DNA of 64,000 nt from the NCBI RefSeq assembly GCF_041200145.1, contig NZ_CP165734.1, forward strand, positions 3,782,001-3,846,000, given 5' to 3'. Under the pieces are notes generated by a model, which saw only the letters and a program-made list of their open reading frames with translations, had not been told where the DNA came from and made no database searches. The DNA comes from Bradyrhizobium sp. LLZ17. Its GTDB lineage: Bacteria > Pseudomonadota > Alphaproteobacteria > Rhizobiales > Xanthobacteraceae. Numbering within the stretch: position 1 is the first letter of the stretch; every line of letters begins with the position of its first letter. Below, piece after piece: positions 37,466-46,065 of this stretch. Made by a program: the position numbers and the translations under genes.

Positions 37466-39089
37466 GGGTCAGCTATTACTCTGCCGCAAGGTCGCATTGC
37501 GCAACAACCTCGATGTCATCGGCGAGTTTGTGGATGCCGCAAAATCTGGTCTTACCGAAGGTGCGCGGGACGGCTATCAGCGCTTGCTCAACGGTGTGCG
37601 AAACCAGGAGTTTGACGTAGTCGTCGTTGAGCATTACGACCGCTTGTCGCGCGATCCCGCAACCATCCAGCGTCTCAAGCAGGTTTTCGAGTTCAACGGC
37701 GTTGAGCTGATGGATCAGAAAGGAGTCTACGCGACCGCCACTGACATCAGCATCGCAAGTCTGTACAACACGATTTACAAGCCGCAGCTCGCCGAAAAGG
37801 TTCGGCGCGGCCATGACAACGCTGTTGCCAACGGAAGAATTCCTGGCTCATACGCCTATGGTTATCGGCCGAGGCCGGGCGCGCCCGGCGAACGCGTGAT
37901 CGATGAGAACGAAGCAAAGATCGTGCTCCGCATCTTCAATGAATATGCAGCGGGCCGCTCGACCCGAACTATCGCCGCTGACCTCACCCGCGAAGGCGTG
38001 CCCTCACCAGGGGCAACTCGTCACAAGAACAAGGCCGGCCGCACTACCTGGAACCATCAGTGCATCACAGGCGGTCGGCATGGTCGCGGCATTATCGGCA
38101 ACGAATTATATATCGGCGAGATACATTGGAACGTTCGCTCGACAATTCTCAACCCAGAGACGCAGAAGAAGCAGAAGCGCCGCAATCCGGCAGAACGCCA
38201 CATTATAGTCAAAAAGCCAGAGCTGCGGATCGTTCCGCAAGTGCTCTGGGATGTAGCGCAGAAGGTTCGTAGCGTGCGCGCCGTATCTATGTTCGGACCG
38301 ACTGGCAAGCCGCGGCGTCGCGCCGTGAGTCCGCGCAACACTGAGCACCCGCTTGCCGGTGTGCTCCGGTGTGGCGTCTGCAATGGCCATATGCGAATCG
38401 CTCAATCCTCGCGTAACGGTGCACCGCGCGCGGCATGCGCGAGCGCGCATCAGCGGGGCACCTGCGAGCACACCCGTAGCTTTGATATGGACGTTCTGCT
38501 CGAGGATGCCTCCGAGAAAATCCAAACGAAATTGCTTTCGCCGAAAGCCATTGAAGAGGCGATGCGTGCTTGGAAGGAGGAGCGCAAAAACGATCGGAAC
38601 AATGGCAGCGAACACAGTAAGCTAGAGCGTCGACACCGCGTATTGACTACCGAGATCGAACGCCTCTCTTATGCCATCGCAAGTAGCCGCCGCAAGCCGG
38701 ACGAATTGCTCAAGCGGATCGATGAGTGCGACCTGGAGCGGGAAAGCGTTGAACAGCGCTTGCGGCTGCTGGGCGGTGGCGGAGAAAATGTGAGTGGCTT
38801 CGATCGCCCGAAATTCAATGACCGATACCGCTCGGAGGTTAGAAAGCTTATTACCGCGCTCAAAACCAATCCGAAGGCGATCGAAACTCGCATTGCCTTC
38901 CGCAACTTGATTGAATGCATAGTAGTGCATCCGGTTCGCAAGCGTATGCCCTACGAATATACGCCCTACCTGAACAGCTCCGCGCTTTACGGAAAGAACC
39001 TTTTTCCCGAAAACCGCAGCAAGGAGCGAGAGATCAGCACGTTTGCATACTACGACAACGGCAAGTCAGGGAAATCCGTGTCCTCGTAA
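37386..39089 (+). CDS. Large serine recombinase
   Basis: 567 residues. The catalytic resolvase domain (about 1-150) begins KKTAVIYARYSSDMQKASSI, with the nucleophile Ser in the YARYSS motif, and contains VVVVEHYDRLSRDPATIQRL. The recombinase domain (about 160-300) includes GYRPRPGAPGERVIDENEAK and GRGIIGNELYIGEIHWN. A zinc ribbon follows (LRCGVCNGHMRIAQ, then CASAHQRGTCEHTRS), then a coiled-coil region (about 395-460), as in large serine integrases. Such enzymes insert and remove elements at specific att sites. The last codons and stop lie inside the start of the ybgC stub read on the other strand, so the gene sits right at the element's end, as expected for an integrase. The reading frame is intact. 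Confidence 0.93.
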   Translation: MTTPSSKKTAVIYARYSSDMQKASSIEGQLLLCRKVALRNNLDVIGEFVDAAKSGLTEGARDGYQRLLNGVRNQEFDVVVVEHYDRLSRDPATIQRLKQVFEFNGVELMDQKGVYATATDISIASLYNTIYKPQLAEKVRRGHDNAVANGRIPGSYAYGYRPRPGAPGERVIDENEAKIVLRIFNEYAAGRSTRTIAADLTREGVPSPGATRHKNKAGRTTWNHQCITGGRHGRGIIGNELYIGEIHWNVRSTILNPETQKKQKRRNPAERHIIVKKPELRIVPQVLWDVAQKVRSVRAVSMFGPTGKPRRRAVSPRNTEHPLAGVLRCGVCNGHMRIAQSSRNGAPRAACASAHQRGTCEHTRSFDMDVLLEDASEKIQTKLLSPKAIEEAMRAWKEERKNDRNNGSEHSKLERRHRVLTTEIERLSYAIASSRRKPDELLKRIDECDLERESVEQRLRLLGGGGENVSGFDRPKFNDRYRSEVRKLITALKTNPKAIETRIAFRNLIECIVVHPVRKRMPYEYTPYLNSSALYGKNLFPENRSKEREISTFAYYDNGKSGKSVSS

Positions 39090-39090
39090 T
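39066..39090. other. Probable attachment-site junction in ybgC
   Basis: Here ybgC-like sequence (minus strand TATTACGAGGACACGGATTT) ends and element sequence begins. It also encodes the last residues of the recombinase on the plus strand. The exact crossover dinucleotide cannot be fixed without the other junction. Confidence 0.6.
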
Positions 39091-39160
39091 AGACGCGCAC
39101 CTGCATGTGGTGACGGCCGTTGCGGATCTCGCCGTCGAGATGGGACATGAGGTCACTCAT
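39072..39160 (-). pseudogene. ybgC: ybgC 5' fragment, cut by the inserted element
   Basis: From the ATG at 39160 the minus strand reads MSDLMSHLDGEIRNGRHH, then MQVRVYYEDTDF, after which the family sequence stops. Intact YbgC continues from EDTDF with a GxVYHxxYLxF stretch; here the reading becomes PDLPL and is lost. The Asp of EDTD is the active-site residue of the hot-dog thioesterase. YbgC is an acyl-CoA thioesterase encoded next to tolQRAB-pal in many proteobacteria, often near ruvB. Its start overlaps the vapC stop by 4 bases. The remaining coding part must lie at the other end of the inserted element or be lost. Confidence 0.82.
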
Positions 39161-39528
39161 TGGATATCGGCAGCCAATTTCAGCGAACGAGCGGCTGCAA
39201 GCAATCGCTTGTCACGCGTCCAGATCGAGGCCTCGATCGTCAACATCGTCGATGCCAGCAAGTGGGCATCGACATATCCGATCCCCAACCCGGACAACTT
39301 CCGTTTGACTATAAACTCGAGGACTTCGTCATTGCTGGCGATCGTCGCCCTGGGAAGGGAATTCAGATCGTCGAGCAAGTCGGAAGCCTTGGGCACGCCT
39401 CCCAGGAGCAATTCGCCTATCACAAACGGATGAATAACGACGTCTCCATGATCGAGGAGGCCAGCCAGCTGCGCATCCGCACGACGGAAGTGGTCGACCC
39501 AGATCGACGTGTCCGCCAAGACGCTCAT
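39157..39528 (-). CDS. vapC: PIN-domain ribonuclease toxin, VapC family
   Basis: 123 residues starting MSVLADTSIWVDHFRR. The PIN-domain acidic residues are present: the first Asp in LADTSIW, Glu in VIGELLLG, Asp in GYVDAHLLAS, and a final one in WTRDKRLL. VapC toxins cut RNA, often initiator tRNA or rRNA, and are held inactive by VapB. It overlaps vapB by 4 bases (ATGA) and the ybgC start by 4 bases, so the three genes are translationally coupled. Length and motifs are complete, so it should be functional. Confidence 0.93.
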   Translation of the reverse strand: MSVLADTSIWVDHFRRADAQLAGLLDHGDVVIHPFVIGELLLGGVPKASDLLDDLNSLPRATIASNDEVLEFIVKRKLSGLGIGYVDAHLLASTMLTIEASIWTRDKRLLAAARSLKLAADIQ

Positions 39529-39716
39529 TTGGGCCGGCGACGCGGTGGAGCTTTCGCGTTGGGTTCAGCACCCCCCATCCGCGCGAGACGACGTGCGGCC
39601 TCCCGTTCAACGAAGGCCTTCAGGGCTTCCCTGATAACAGCCGACTTTTCACTGACACCCGCAAACTCCCGCGCCTTGGCAAATAACTCGTCGTCGATCG
39701 CGATTGTGGTTCTCAT
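39525..39716 (-). CDS. vapB: VapB-type antitoxin
   Basis: 63 residues. MRTTIAIDDELFAKAREFAG begins as a ribbon-helix-helix DNA-binding domain, followed by SEKSAVIREALKAFVEREAA and a flexible basic tail that would bind VapC. It is the first gene of the vapB-vapC-ybgC unit. As in other pairs, the complex probably represses its own promoter; ATGATGTCATATTTGAT upstream (about 39732-39748) is a plausible AT-rich promoter/operator region. Confidence 0.9.
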   Translation of the reverse strand: MRTTIAIDDELFAKAREFAGVSEKSAVIREALKAFVEREAARRLARMGGAEPNAKAPPRRRPK

Positions 39717-39766
39717 GGCAGCACCTCTACATCAAATATGACATCATTTGATGCAGAATTCCATGC

Positions 39767-40684
39767 TTACGCCAGCGCCGGCCCTCGCCCCAGCGTCACT
39801 TCGACGATTTCGGGCGGCACGCCGACGCGGACCGGGAGGATGCTGCAACCAAGGCCCCCGGAGATGATGACGTCGCATTTCAGCCGGAAATGGCCATAGG
39901 CCAGCCGCAGCCCATGCTGCGGCGAAACGGCCGGCGACCAGCCGAGCAGGCGGACCTGGCCGCCGTGGGTGTGGCCGGACAGCTGCAGCGCGACGCGCGC
40001 GGGCACGCGCGGTGCGATATTGGGTTCGTGCGCAAGCAGGATCACCGGTGCGTCGTCAGTAATCTTTGCCAGTGTCGCGGCGAGATCGTCGACGCCGAAG
40101 CGCCCCGCGCTCCGGAGGCGCCGCGCCGGCATAAAGGCAAGCTGATCGCCTAGACCGGCGAGCCAGAACGGACGGCCATCCCTGGTGAGACGCACGACGT
40201 CGTTCTCGTAGACGGGTATGCCAGCCGCCTCCAGCGCGCGATGGGCGACCGTCGGCCCCTGCCCGGCCCGCTGCACGAGTTTGTCGTCCCAATAGTCATG
40301 ATTGCCCATGACCGCATGAACACCAAGCGGCGCCTTGAGGCCGGTCAGCACCCTCGCCCATTCACCGGCCGGGATGATGCGCGTGACATGGTGATGACCG
40401 GCGACGTAATCCCCGAGCAGTACGATGAGATCGGGGCCGAGCGCGTTGGTGCGATCGACGATGGCCTCGATCCGCTCCAGCGACATCCAGGGATCGCAGG
40501 CATGAATGTCGGCGATCACGGCGATCTTCAGCGGAAAATCCGCCGGCCATTGTCGTGGCGTTGGATGATAGCGGGTAATGCTGAGCCGCAGCACCGGCTC
40601 GACGCCGACGCCGTAAGCCGCGGTCGAGACGCCGAGGGCGGACAGACCGCCGATGGAACGGATGAGATGACGCCGCGAGATCAT
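39767..40684 (-). CDS. Metallophosphoesterase with Tat-like signal
   Basis: 305 residues from the ATG at 40684. The start MISRRHLIRSIGGLSALGVS has a twin-Arg pattern followed by a hydrophobic stretch, so export by Tat is likely. The calcineurin-like metal-binding motifs are complete: AVIADIHACDP, VLLGDYVAGHHH, VMGNHDYWDD, LLAHEPNI and LSGHTHGGQV. Relatives of the YkuE/LpxH-like type hydrolyse phosphoesters such as lipid-linked phosphates; the substrate here is not known. It lies between vapBC and ruvB on the same strand. The longer upstream frame overlaps ruvB and is rejected. Confidence 0.88.
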   Translation of the reverse strand: MISRRHLIRSIGGLSALGVSTAAYGVGVEPVLRLSITRYHPTPRQWPADFPLKIAVIADIHACDPWMSLERIEAIVDRTNALGPDLIVLLGDYVAGHHHVTRIIPAGEWARVLTGLKAPLGVHAVMGNHDYWDDKLVQRAGQGPTVAHRALEAAGIPVYENDVVRLTRDGRPFWLAGLGDQLAFMPARRLRSAGRFGVDDLAATLAKITDDAPVILLAHEPNIAPRVPARVALQLSGHTHGGQVRLLGWSPAVSPQHGLRLAYGHFRLKCDVIISGGLGCSILPVRVGVPPEIVEVTLGRGPALA

Positions 40685-40793
40685 GGAAGCCCGGTCGTGA
40701 TGCGCCTTTCGTGATGCGGCCCGATTGGAGCGGAATTGGGGAGCGCTCGCGCAGATCGTCTGCACAGAGGTTACCGGAAGTTCATGACCGTCG

Positions 40794-41852
40794 CTATCGC
40801 TCGTCGCTCTCGTCCGTCCCGAACAGGCCGAACTGCGCCGCATCGCGCGAGGGTTCGGCAATCCCGAGATGGCGGAAGGCGTGCGAGGTGAGCAGGCGCC
40901 CGCGCGGGGTGCGCTGGAGATAGCCGCACTGGATCAGATAGGGCTCGATGATGTCCTCGATCGCGTCGCGCGGCTCGGATAACGCGGCGGCCATCGTCTC
41001 GACGCCGACCGGGCCGCCGCCATAGTTCATCGCGATAGTCGTGAGATAGCGGCGGTCCATGGCATCGAGGCCGGCGGCGTCGACCTCAAGCGCGCTGAGC
41101 GCGTGGTCGGCAATCTCGCGGTCGATCGACGTGGCATCGGCCGCCGAGGCGAAATCGCGCACGCGGCGCAGGAGGCGACCGGCGATGCGCGGCGTGCCGC
41201 GGGCGCGGCGCGCGATCTCGTTGGCGCCGTCCGCGCTCATGCCGACATTGAGCACGCGGGCGCCGCGGGTGACGATGCTTTCCAGCTCCTCGATTGTATA
41301 GAAGTTGAGCCGGATCGGGATGCCGAAGCGATCGCGCAACGGATTGGTCAGCAGGCCGGCACGCGTGGTGGCGCCGACGAGGGTGAATTTCGACAGCTCG
41401 ATCTTCACCGAGCGCGCCGCCGGGCCCTCGCCGATGATGAGGTCGAGCTGAAAATCCTCCATGGCGGGATAGAGCACTTCCTCCACCGCCGGGCTCAGGC
41501 GATGGATCTCGTCGATGAAGAGCACGTCGCGCTCCTCGAGATTGGTCAGCAGTGCCGCGAGATCGCCGGCCTTGGCGATCACCGGGCCTGACGTGGCGCG
41601 AAAGCCGACGCCGAGTTCCTTGGCCACGATCTGCGCCAGCGTGGTCTTGCCGAGGCCGGGGGGACCGACGAACAGCACGTGATCCAGCGCTTCGCCGCGC
41701 TTGCGCGCCGCCTCGATGAAGATCGAGAGATTCTTGCGCGCCTGCTGCTGGCCGACGAAATCGGACAGCGATTGCGGCCGCAGCGCGGTGTCGCCGACAT
41801 CGTCGCTGCGGCGCTCGGGCGTGACCATGCGGGGGGCCTTGGGATCGCTCAC
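40794..41852 (-). CDS. ruvB: Holliday junction branch migration ATPase RuvB
   Basis: 352 residues, starting at a GTG at 41852. Walker [10 protein letters not shown] is at about 62-70, Walker B is [10 protein letters not shown], sensor 1 is [20 protein letters not shown], and the C-terminal winged helix ends with [17 protein letters not shown]. RuvB hexamers drive branch migration of Holliday junctions with RuvA. It is the third gene of ruvC-ruvA-ruvB; the 131-base gap after ruvA holds a palindromic repeat. Confidence 0.97.
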   Translation of the reverse strand: MSDPKAPRMVTPERRSDDVGDTALRPQSLSDFVGQQQARKNLSIFIEAARKRGEALDHVLFVGPPGLGKTTLAQIVAKELGVGFRATSGPVIAKAGDLAALLTNLEERDVLFIDEIHRLSPAVEEVLYPAMEDFQLDLIIGEGPAARSVKIELSKFTLVGATTRAGLLTNPLRDRFGIPIRLNFYTIEELESIVTRGARVLNVGMSADGANEIARRARGTPRIAGRLLRRVRDFASAADATSIDREIADHALSALEVDAAGLDAMDRRYLTTIAMNYGGGPVGVETMAAALSEPRDAIEDIIEPYLIQCGYLQRTPRGRLLTSHAFRHLGIAEPSRDAAQFGLFGTDESDER

Positions 41853-41870
41853 TCAGCGGACTCCGCAAGA

Positions 41871-41965
41871 TCGTAGGGTGGGCAAAGGCGCTCTTCGCGC
41901 CGTGCCCACCATGTCGCTGATCGCTCTATAGATGATGGGCACGCTTCGCTTTGCCCACCCTACGA
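41871..41965. repeat. Inverted repeat with 17-base perfect arms
   Basis: TCGTAGGGTGGGCAAAG (41871-41887) is repeated as its exact complement at 41949-41965. Inside lies a second nested pair (GTGCCCACCAT and ATGATGGGCAC). It fills the ruvA-ruvB gap and would fold into a long stem. The TAGGGTGGGC motif is a known kind of dispersed repeat in Bradyrhizobium-type genomes. Confidence 0.85.
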
Positions 41966-41983
41966 GATTGACCATTTCCGCAC

Positions 41984-42601
41984 TCACTTCGCGAGCTCCT
42001 TCAGGCCGAGGCGAATGAGCTGCGCCGTCTCGGCATTCTCACCTGCGCTGCGCGATGCCGATGCGATGGCGGCGGCCGCTTGCGGCTGGCCGTAGCCGAG
42101 ATTGACCAGCGCGGAGATCGCATCCGCCACCGGACGCGGGGCGCGGTGGTCGTCGATGGCGCCGGCGAGATGCACGACGGCCGGATCGACGTTGGCAAAG
42201 GCCGGCGCCTTGTCCTTCAACTCGGTGACAATGCGCTCGGCGACCTTGGGCCCGACGCCGGGCGTGCGCGCCACCGCGGCCTTGTCGCGCAGCGCGATCG
42301 CGTTGGCGAGATCGGAAGGCGACAGCGTGCCGAGCACGGCCAGCGCGACCTTGGCGCCGACGCCCTGCACGGTCTGGAGCAGGCGAAACCATTCGCGCTC
42401 CTGATCGGTGCGGAAGCCGAACAGCTTGATCTGGTCCTCGCGGACATAGGTCTCGATCGAGAGCACGGCCGCCTCGCCCGGCGAGGGCAGATGCTGCAAT
42501 GTGCGCGCCGAGCAATGCACCTGATAGCCGACCCCGCCAACGTCGAGAAGGACGTAATCCTCGCCGTAGGAATCGATCAGGCCCTTGAGCTTGCCGATCA
42601 T
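41984..42601 (-). CDS. ruvA: Holliday junction DNA-binding protein RuvA
   Basis: 205 residues starting [20 protein letters not shown]. It has the OB-fold domain I (to about 64, with [13 protein letters not shown]), the paired helix-hairpin-helix domain II ([17 protein letters not shown] and [18 protein letters not shown]), and the C-terminal domain III that contacts RuvB. It overlaps ruvC by 4 bases (ATGA). Confidence 0.97.
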   Translation of the reverse strand: MIGKLKGLIDSYGEDYVLLDVGGVGYQVHCSARTLQHLPSPGEAAVLSIETYVREDQIKLFGFRTDQEREWFRLLQTVQGVGAKVALAVLGTLSPSDLANAIALRDKAAVARTPGVGPKVAERIVTELKDKAPAFANVDPAVVHLAGAIDDHRAPRPVADAISALVNLGYGQPQAAAAIASASRSAGENAETAQLIRLGLKELAK

Positions 42602-43125
42602 ATCCCCACCACTTTCAAACGCAGCGCGGCGCTCTGGCGGTGATGCGCATGCGTGATGGCAATGGCGAGCGCATCGGCGGCATCCGCCGACGGCGGCTCG
42701 GCCTTGGGCAGCAGGATCTTCAACATCATCGCGATCTGCTGCTTGTCGGCATGACCGGCGCCGACCACGGTTTTCTTGACCTGGTTCGGCGCGTATTCGG
42801 CGACAGAGATACCGAACATCGCGGGCGCCAGCATGGCGACGCCGCGGGCCTGGCCGAGCTTCAACGTCGCGACGCCGTCCTTGTTGACGAAGGTCTGCTC
42901 GACCGCGGCTTCCATCGGCTTGTGCTCGGACAAGATCGTGGCGAGCCCTTCATGGATCGCCAGCAGGCGGCTTGCGAGCGGGAGGTCGTCCGGCGGTTCC
43001 ACCGAGCCGCAGGCGATGTAGATGAGGCGATTGCCCTCGGACTCGATCACGCCCCAGCCGGTGCGGCGCAGGCCGGGGTCGATGCCGATGATGCGAACGG
43101 GGCCACGAATCGGGAGCGCAGTCAT
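42598..43125 (-). CDS. ruvC: Holliday junction resolvase RuvC
   Basis: 175 residues. The catalytic Asp lies in [15 protein letters not shown] (about residue 16), a Glu in [13 protein letters not shown], and the C-terminal acidic pair in [17 protein letters not shown]. It cuts Holliday junctions symmetrically. It is the first gene of the ruv operon. Confidence 0.97.
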   Translation of the reverse strand: MTALPIRGPVRIIGIDPGLRRTGWGVIESEGNRLIYIACGSVEPPDDLPLASRLLAIHEGLATILSEHKPMEAAVEQTFVNKDGVATLKLGQARGVAMLAPAMFGISVAEYAPNQVKKTVVGAGHADKQQIAMMLKILLPKAEPPSADAADALAIAITHAHHRQSAALRLKVVGI

Positions 43126-43250
43126 GCGCCAGTGATAGCGGCTGACCGTCGCGGGGGAAACAGAAACAGAACGGAAGTAACAGGGGAAAGCGGCGCAACC
43201 CTCTTCGCCTTTCGCCGCACGCGCGAGCGCACCGTCCGAGGGGAACGCCG

Positions 43251-43997
43251 CTAGCCGCCCATCTTCGCCATCAGCGCGTCCGACACCTCGAAATTGGCGT
43301 AGACGTGCTGGACGTCGTCATGCTCGTTGAGCAGGTCCATCAGCTTCAACAGCTTCTCGCCGGTCTCGTCGTCGACCGCGATGGTGTTCTGCGGCTTCCA
43401 GACCAGTGCGGCCTTGCGCGACTCGCCGAACTTGGCTTCGAGCGCCTTGGCGACATCACGATAGCTTTCGGTCGAGGCGTAGATCTCGTGACCACCTTCG
43501 CCGGAGATCACGTCGTCGGCGCCGGCCTCGATCGCTGCATCGAGCATCGCATCGTCGGAGGCGACGCTGCGGTCGTATTCGATGATGCCGGTGCGGTCGA
43601 ACATGAAGGCGACCGAGCCGGTTTCGCCGAGGTTGCCGCCGGATTTCGTGAAGAAGGAGCGGATGTCGGAGGCGGCGCGGTTGCGGTTGTCGGTCAGCGC
43701 CTCGACGATGACGGCGACGCCGCCGGGGCCGTAGCCCTCGTAGCGGATCTCGTCATAGTTCTCGCCGTCATTGCCGAGCGCCTTCTTGATGGCGCGCTCG
43801 ATATTGTCCTTCGGCATGTTCTCCTGGCGGGCCGCGATGATGGCCGCGCGCAGGCGCGGGTTCATGTTGGGATCGGGCGTGCCGAGTTTGGCCGCGACAG
43901 TGATTTCCCGCGCCAGCTTGCCGAACAGCTTCGACTTCTGGGCATCCTGCCGCCCCTTGCGGTGCATGATGTTCTTGAATTGGGAATGTCCGGCCAT
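43251..43997 (-). CDS. YebC/PmpR-family regulator
   Basis: 248 residues from the ATG at 43997 ([20 protein letters not shown]), the invariant family start; upstream codons in the same frame do not belong. [20 protein letters not shown] and [20 protein letters not shown] are hallmark blocks, and [20 protein letters not shown] lies in the last third. It is a DNA-binding or translation-associated factor, commonly encoded directly upstream of ruvC, as here. The 125-base gap to ruvC suggests one operon. Confidence 0.96.
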   Translation of the reverse strand: MAGHSQFKNIMHRKGRQDAQKSKLFGKLAREITVAAKLGTPDPNMNPRLRAAIIAARQENMPKDNIERAIKKALGNDGENYDEIRYEGYGPGGVAVIVEALTDNRNRAASDIRSFFTKSGGNLGETGSVAFMFDRTGIIEYDRSVASDDAMLDAAIEAGADDVISGEGGHEIYASTESYRDVAKALEAKFGESRKAALVWKPQNTIAVDDETGEKLLKLMDLLNEHDDVQHVYANFEVSDALMAKMGG

Positions 43998-44201
43998 GCG
44001 TGGTCTCGTGAGGGAAGTGTCAGCCAAGGTGAGCGTGGGAAGCGCGGCCTTATAGGCCGCCAAGCCACCGGAATGAAAGAGGCTCTACGACTTTAAGGTA
44101 ATACCGTAGCGTCCTTTGCCTAGAAGTCAGGCAACGTTAACCCTGATTTCATCCCGGGCTGCGAAAATAACGTCGACCCGTCTCCCGAAAAGAGTGACCC
44201 G

Positions 44202-45950
44202 ATGGCGTTCGCATTGTTTCAGAAGCGTCTGCCGGATTCGGCCGCGCCCGCGGCAGCCCCGCTAGCTGCGCAGCCGGCCGCCGGTTCCCAACCCACCTCG
44301 GCCGCCGAGGGCGATTCGGCCCGGGAAATCCTGGAACTGCTGGAACTCGAGCTGGGCGCCATGATCCGCCAGCTCGAGCGCGCCGCCAATTCGGTGGCCG
44401 GCGGCGCGGAGGCGACCGCCGCGACGCTCGTGGACATCCGCCAGCGCACCGACGCGCTGACCGGACGGACCAATGCCGCGCAGTCGAACGCCTCGACCTT
44501 CGCCCATGCCGCCGAGAAGTTCACCCAATCGGCGCAGGGCATCGGCGCGCAGGTCCGCGAGGCCGGCAAGCTTGCCGACGAGGCCAGCGCCGCGGCACAG
44601 GAGGCGCGCGCCAATGTCGACCGCCTGCGCAGATCCTCCGCGGCGATCGGCAATGTCGTCAACCTGATCGCCCAGATCGCACGGCAGACCACGCTGCTCG
44701 CGCTCAACTCGACCATCGAGGCCGCGCGCGCAGGTGCTGCAGGCCGGGGCTTCGCGGTGGTCGCCACCGAGGTTAAGGCGCTCGCGGTGCAGACCCAGGG
44801 CGCCACCGAAGAGATTTCCAGGAAGATCGACGCGCTGCAGCGCGATGCCGCAGGGTCAGCCGATGCCGTGCATCGCATCTCGCAGGCGATCGAGGCGATC
44901 CGCCCGGTGTTCGACACCGTCAACGGCGCAGTGGCCGAGCAGAACGCGACCACCAGCGAGGTCTCCGGCAACGCAGCCAGCGCTTCGCAATTCATCATCT
45001 CGGTCGGCGAGAGCGCTGCCGAAATCGACGCCGCGACCAAGGCGGCCGAAACTCATGGCGAGAACGTCGCCAGCGCCGGCAAGGCGGTGACGACGTTCGC
45101 ACGCAAGCTGAAATCGCGCTGCGCGGTGCTGCTCAAGCAGAGTGAGCACGACGATCGCCGCAAGACCGAGCGGCTGCCCTGCCATCTCAAATTCGAGAGC
45201 GCACGCGGCGTGATGCCGGTCTACGAGATCGCGATGGACGGCGTGCTGATCGGCGGCGCGGACGCCGGCCGGCTTGCGCCGCAGACGATCATCGACGGCA
45301 GCCTCGAGGGCGTCGGTGCCTGCCGCCTGCGCGTGGTCGAACAATCCAAGGCCGGGGCCCGCGCCCACTTCGTCGCGCCCAATGCCGAGCTCAACGAGAA
45401 GATCGAGGACAGGCTCTGGTCGATCCACGAGGAGAACACCGAGTTCGTCACCCGCGCCATGGAAGCGGGCACCGCGCTGACCGCGATCTACGAGCAGGCG
45501 GTTGCGCGCGGCGAGGTCAAGATCGACGACCTCTTTGACACCGACTACGCCGAAATCGCCGGCAGCAATCCGCAGCAATACCGCACCAGATATCTCGACT
45601 GGGCCGACCGCGCGCTGCCGCCGTTCCAGGAAGCGTTTCTCGCCAAGGAGCCGCGCATGGCGTTCTGCGCCATGGTTGACCGCAACGGCTTCCTGCCGGT
45701 GCACAACAAGATCTATTCGCATCCGCAGCGGCCGGGCGATGCCGTATGGAACGCAGCGAACTGCCGCAACCGGCGCATCTTCAACGATCCGGCCGGCTTG
45801 GCCGCCGCCCAAAACCAGCGATCGTATCTGATCCAGAGCTATGCGCGCGACATGGGCAACGGCAACACGGTGATGATGCGCGAGATCGATGTCCCGATCC
45901 GCGTGCAGGGCCGGCACTGGGGCGGATTCAGGACGGCCTACAAGCTGTAG
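44202..45950 (+). CDS. Soluble methyl-accepting chemotaxis protein with C-terminal sensor module
   Basis: 582 residues with no membrane segment or signal peptide. An Ala/Pro-rich N-terminus (about 1-38) leads into a long coiled-coil signalling domain (about 45-300). Its hairpin tip is the conserved receptor-kinase contact ([20 protein letters not shown], then [15 protein letters not shown]). About 318-395 resembles a PilZ domain: RRKTERLPCHLKFES keeps the Arg pair, but the second motif reads DGVLIGG, with no Ser at the usual place, so c-di-GMP binding is doubtful. The C-terminal 180 residues (TALTAIYEQAVARGEV through NAANCRNRRIFND to GRHWGGFRTAYKL) form a globular, probably Cache-like, module. 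Placing the sensor after the signalling hairpin is the reverse of the usual order. The next gene is a paralogue. Confidence 0.88.
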   Translation: MAFALFQKRLPDSAAPAAAPLAAQPAAGSQPTSAAEGDSAREILELLELELGAMIRQLERAANSVAGGAEATAATLVDIRQRTDALTGRTNAAQSNASTFAHAAEKFTQSAQGIGAQVREAGKLADEASAAAQEARANVDRLRRSSAAIGNVVNLIAQIARQTTLLALNSTIEAARAGAAGRGFAVVATEVKALAVQTQGATEEISRKIDALQRDAAGSADAVHRISQAIEAIRPVFDTVNGAVAEQNATTSEVSGNAASASQFIISVGESAAEIDAATKAAETHGENVASAGKAVTTFARKLKSRCAVLLKQSEHDDRRKTERLPCHLKFESARGVMPVYEIAMDGVLIGGADAGRLAPQTIIDGSLEGVGACRLRVVEQSKAGARAHFVAPNAELNEKIEDRLWSIHEENTEFVTRAMEAGTALTAIYEQAVARGEVKIDDLFDTDYAEIAGSNPQQYRTRYLDWADRALPPFQEAFLAKEPRMAFCAMVDRNGFLPVHNKIYSHPQRPGDAVWNAANCRNRRIFNDPAGLAAAQNQRSYLIQSYARDMGNGNTVMMREIDVPIRVQGRHWGGFRTAYKL

Positions 45951-46065
45951 TGCACGCTCAGGCAAGACCTGCTGAGCAGAATCATCGCTTAAAGTCGGAA
46001 TTGGAATGGGAATGGGAATGCCGCGGTGAGCCGATCAACGGCTCCGCCTGGAGATAAGCCCGTAC

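Noticed and set aside
44856..45965. Long minus-strand frame opposite the first chemoreceptor gene
   Set aside because: Shadow of the plus-strand coding sequence, which has full family motifs.
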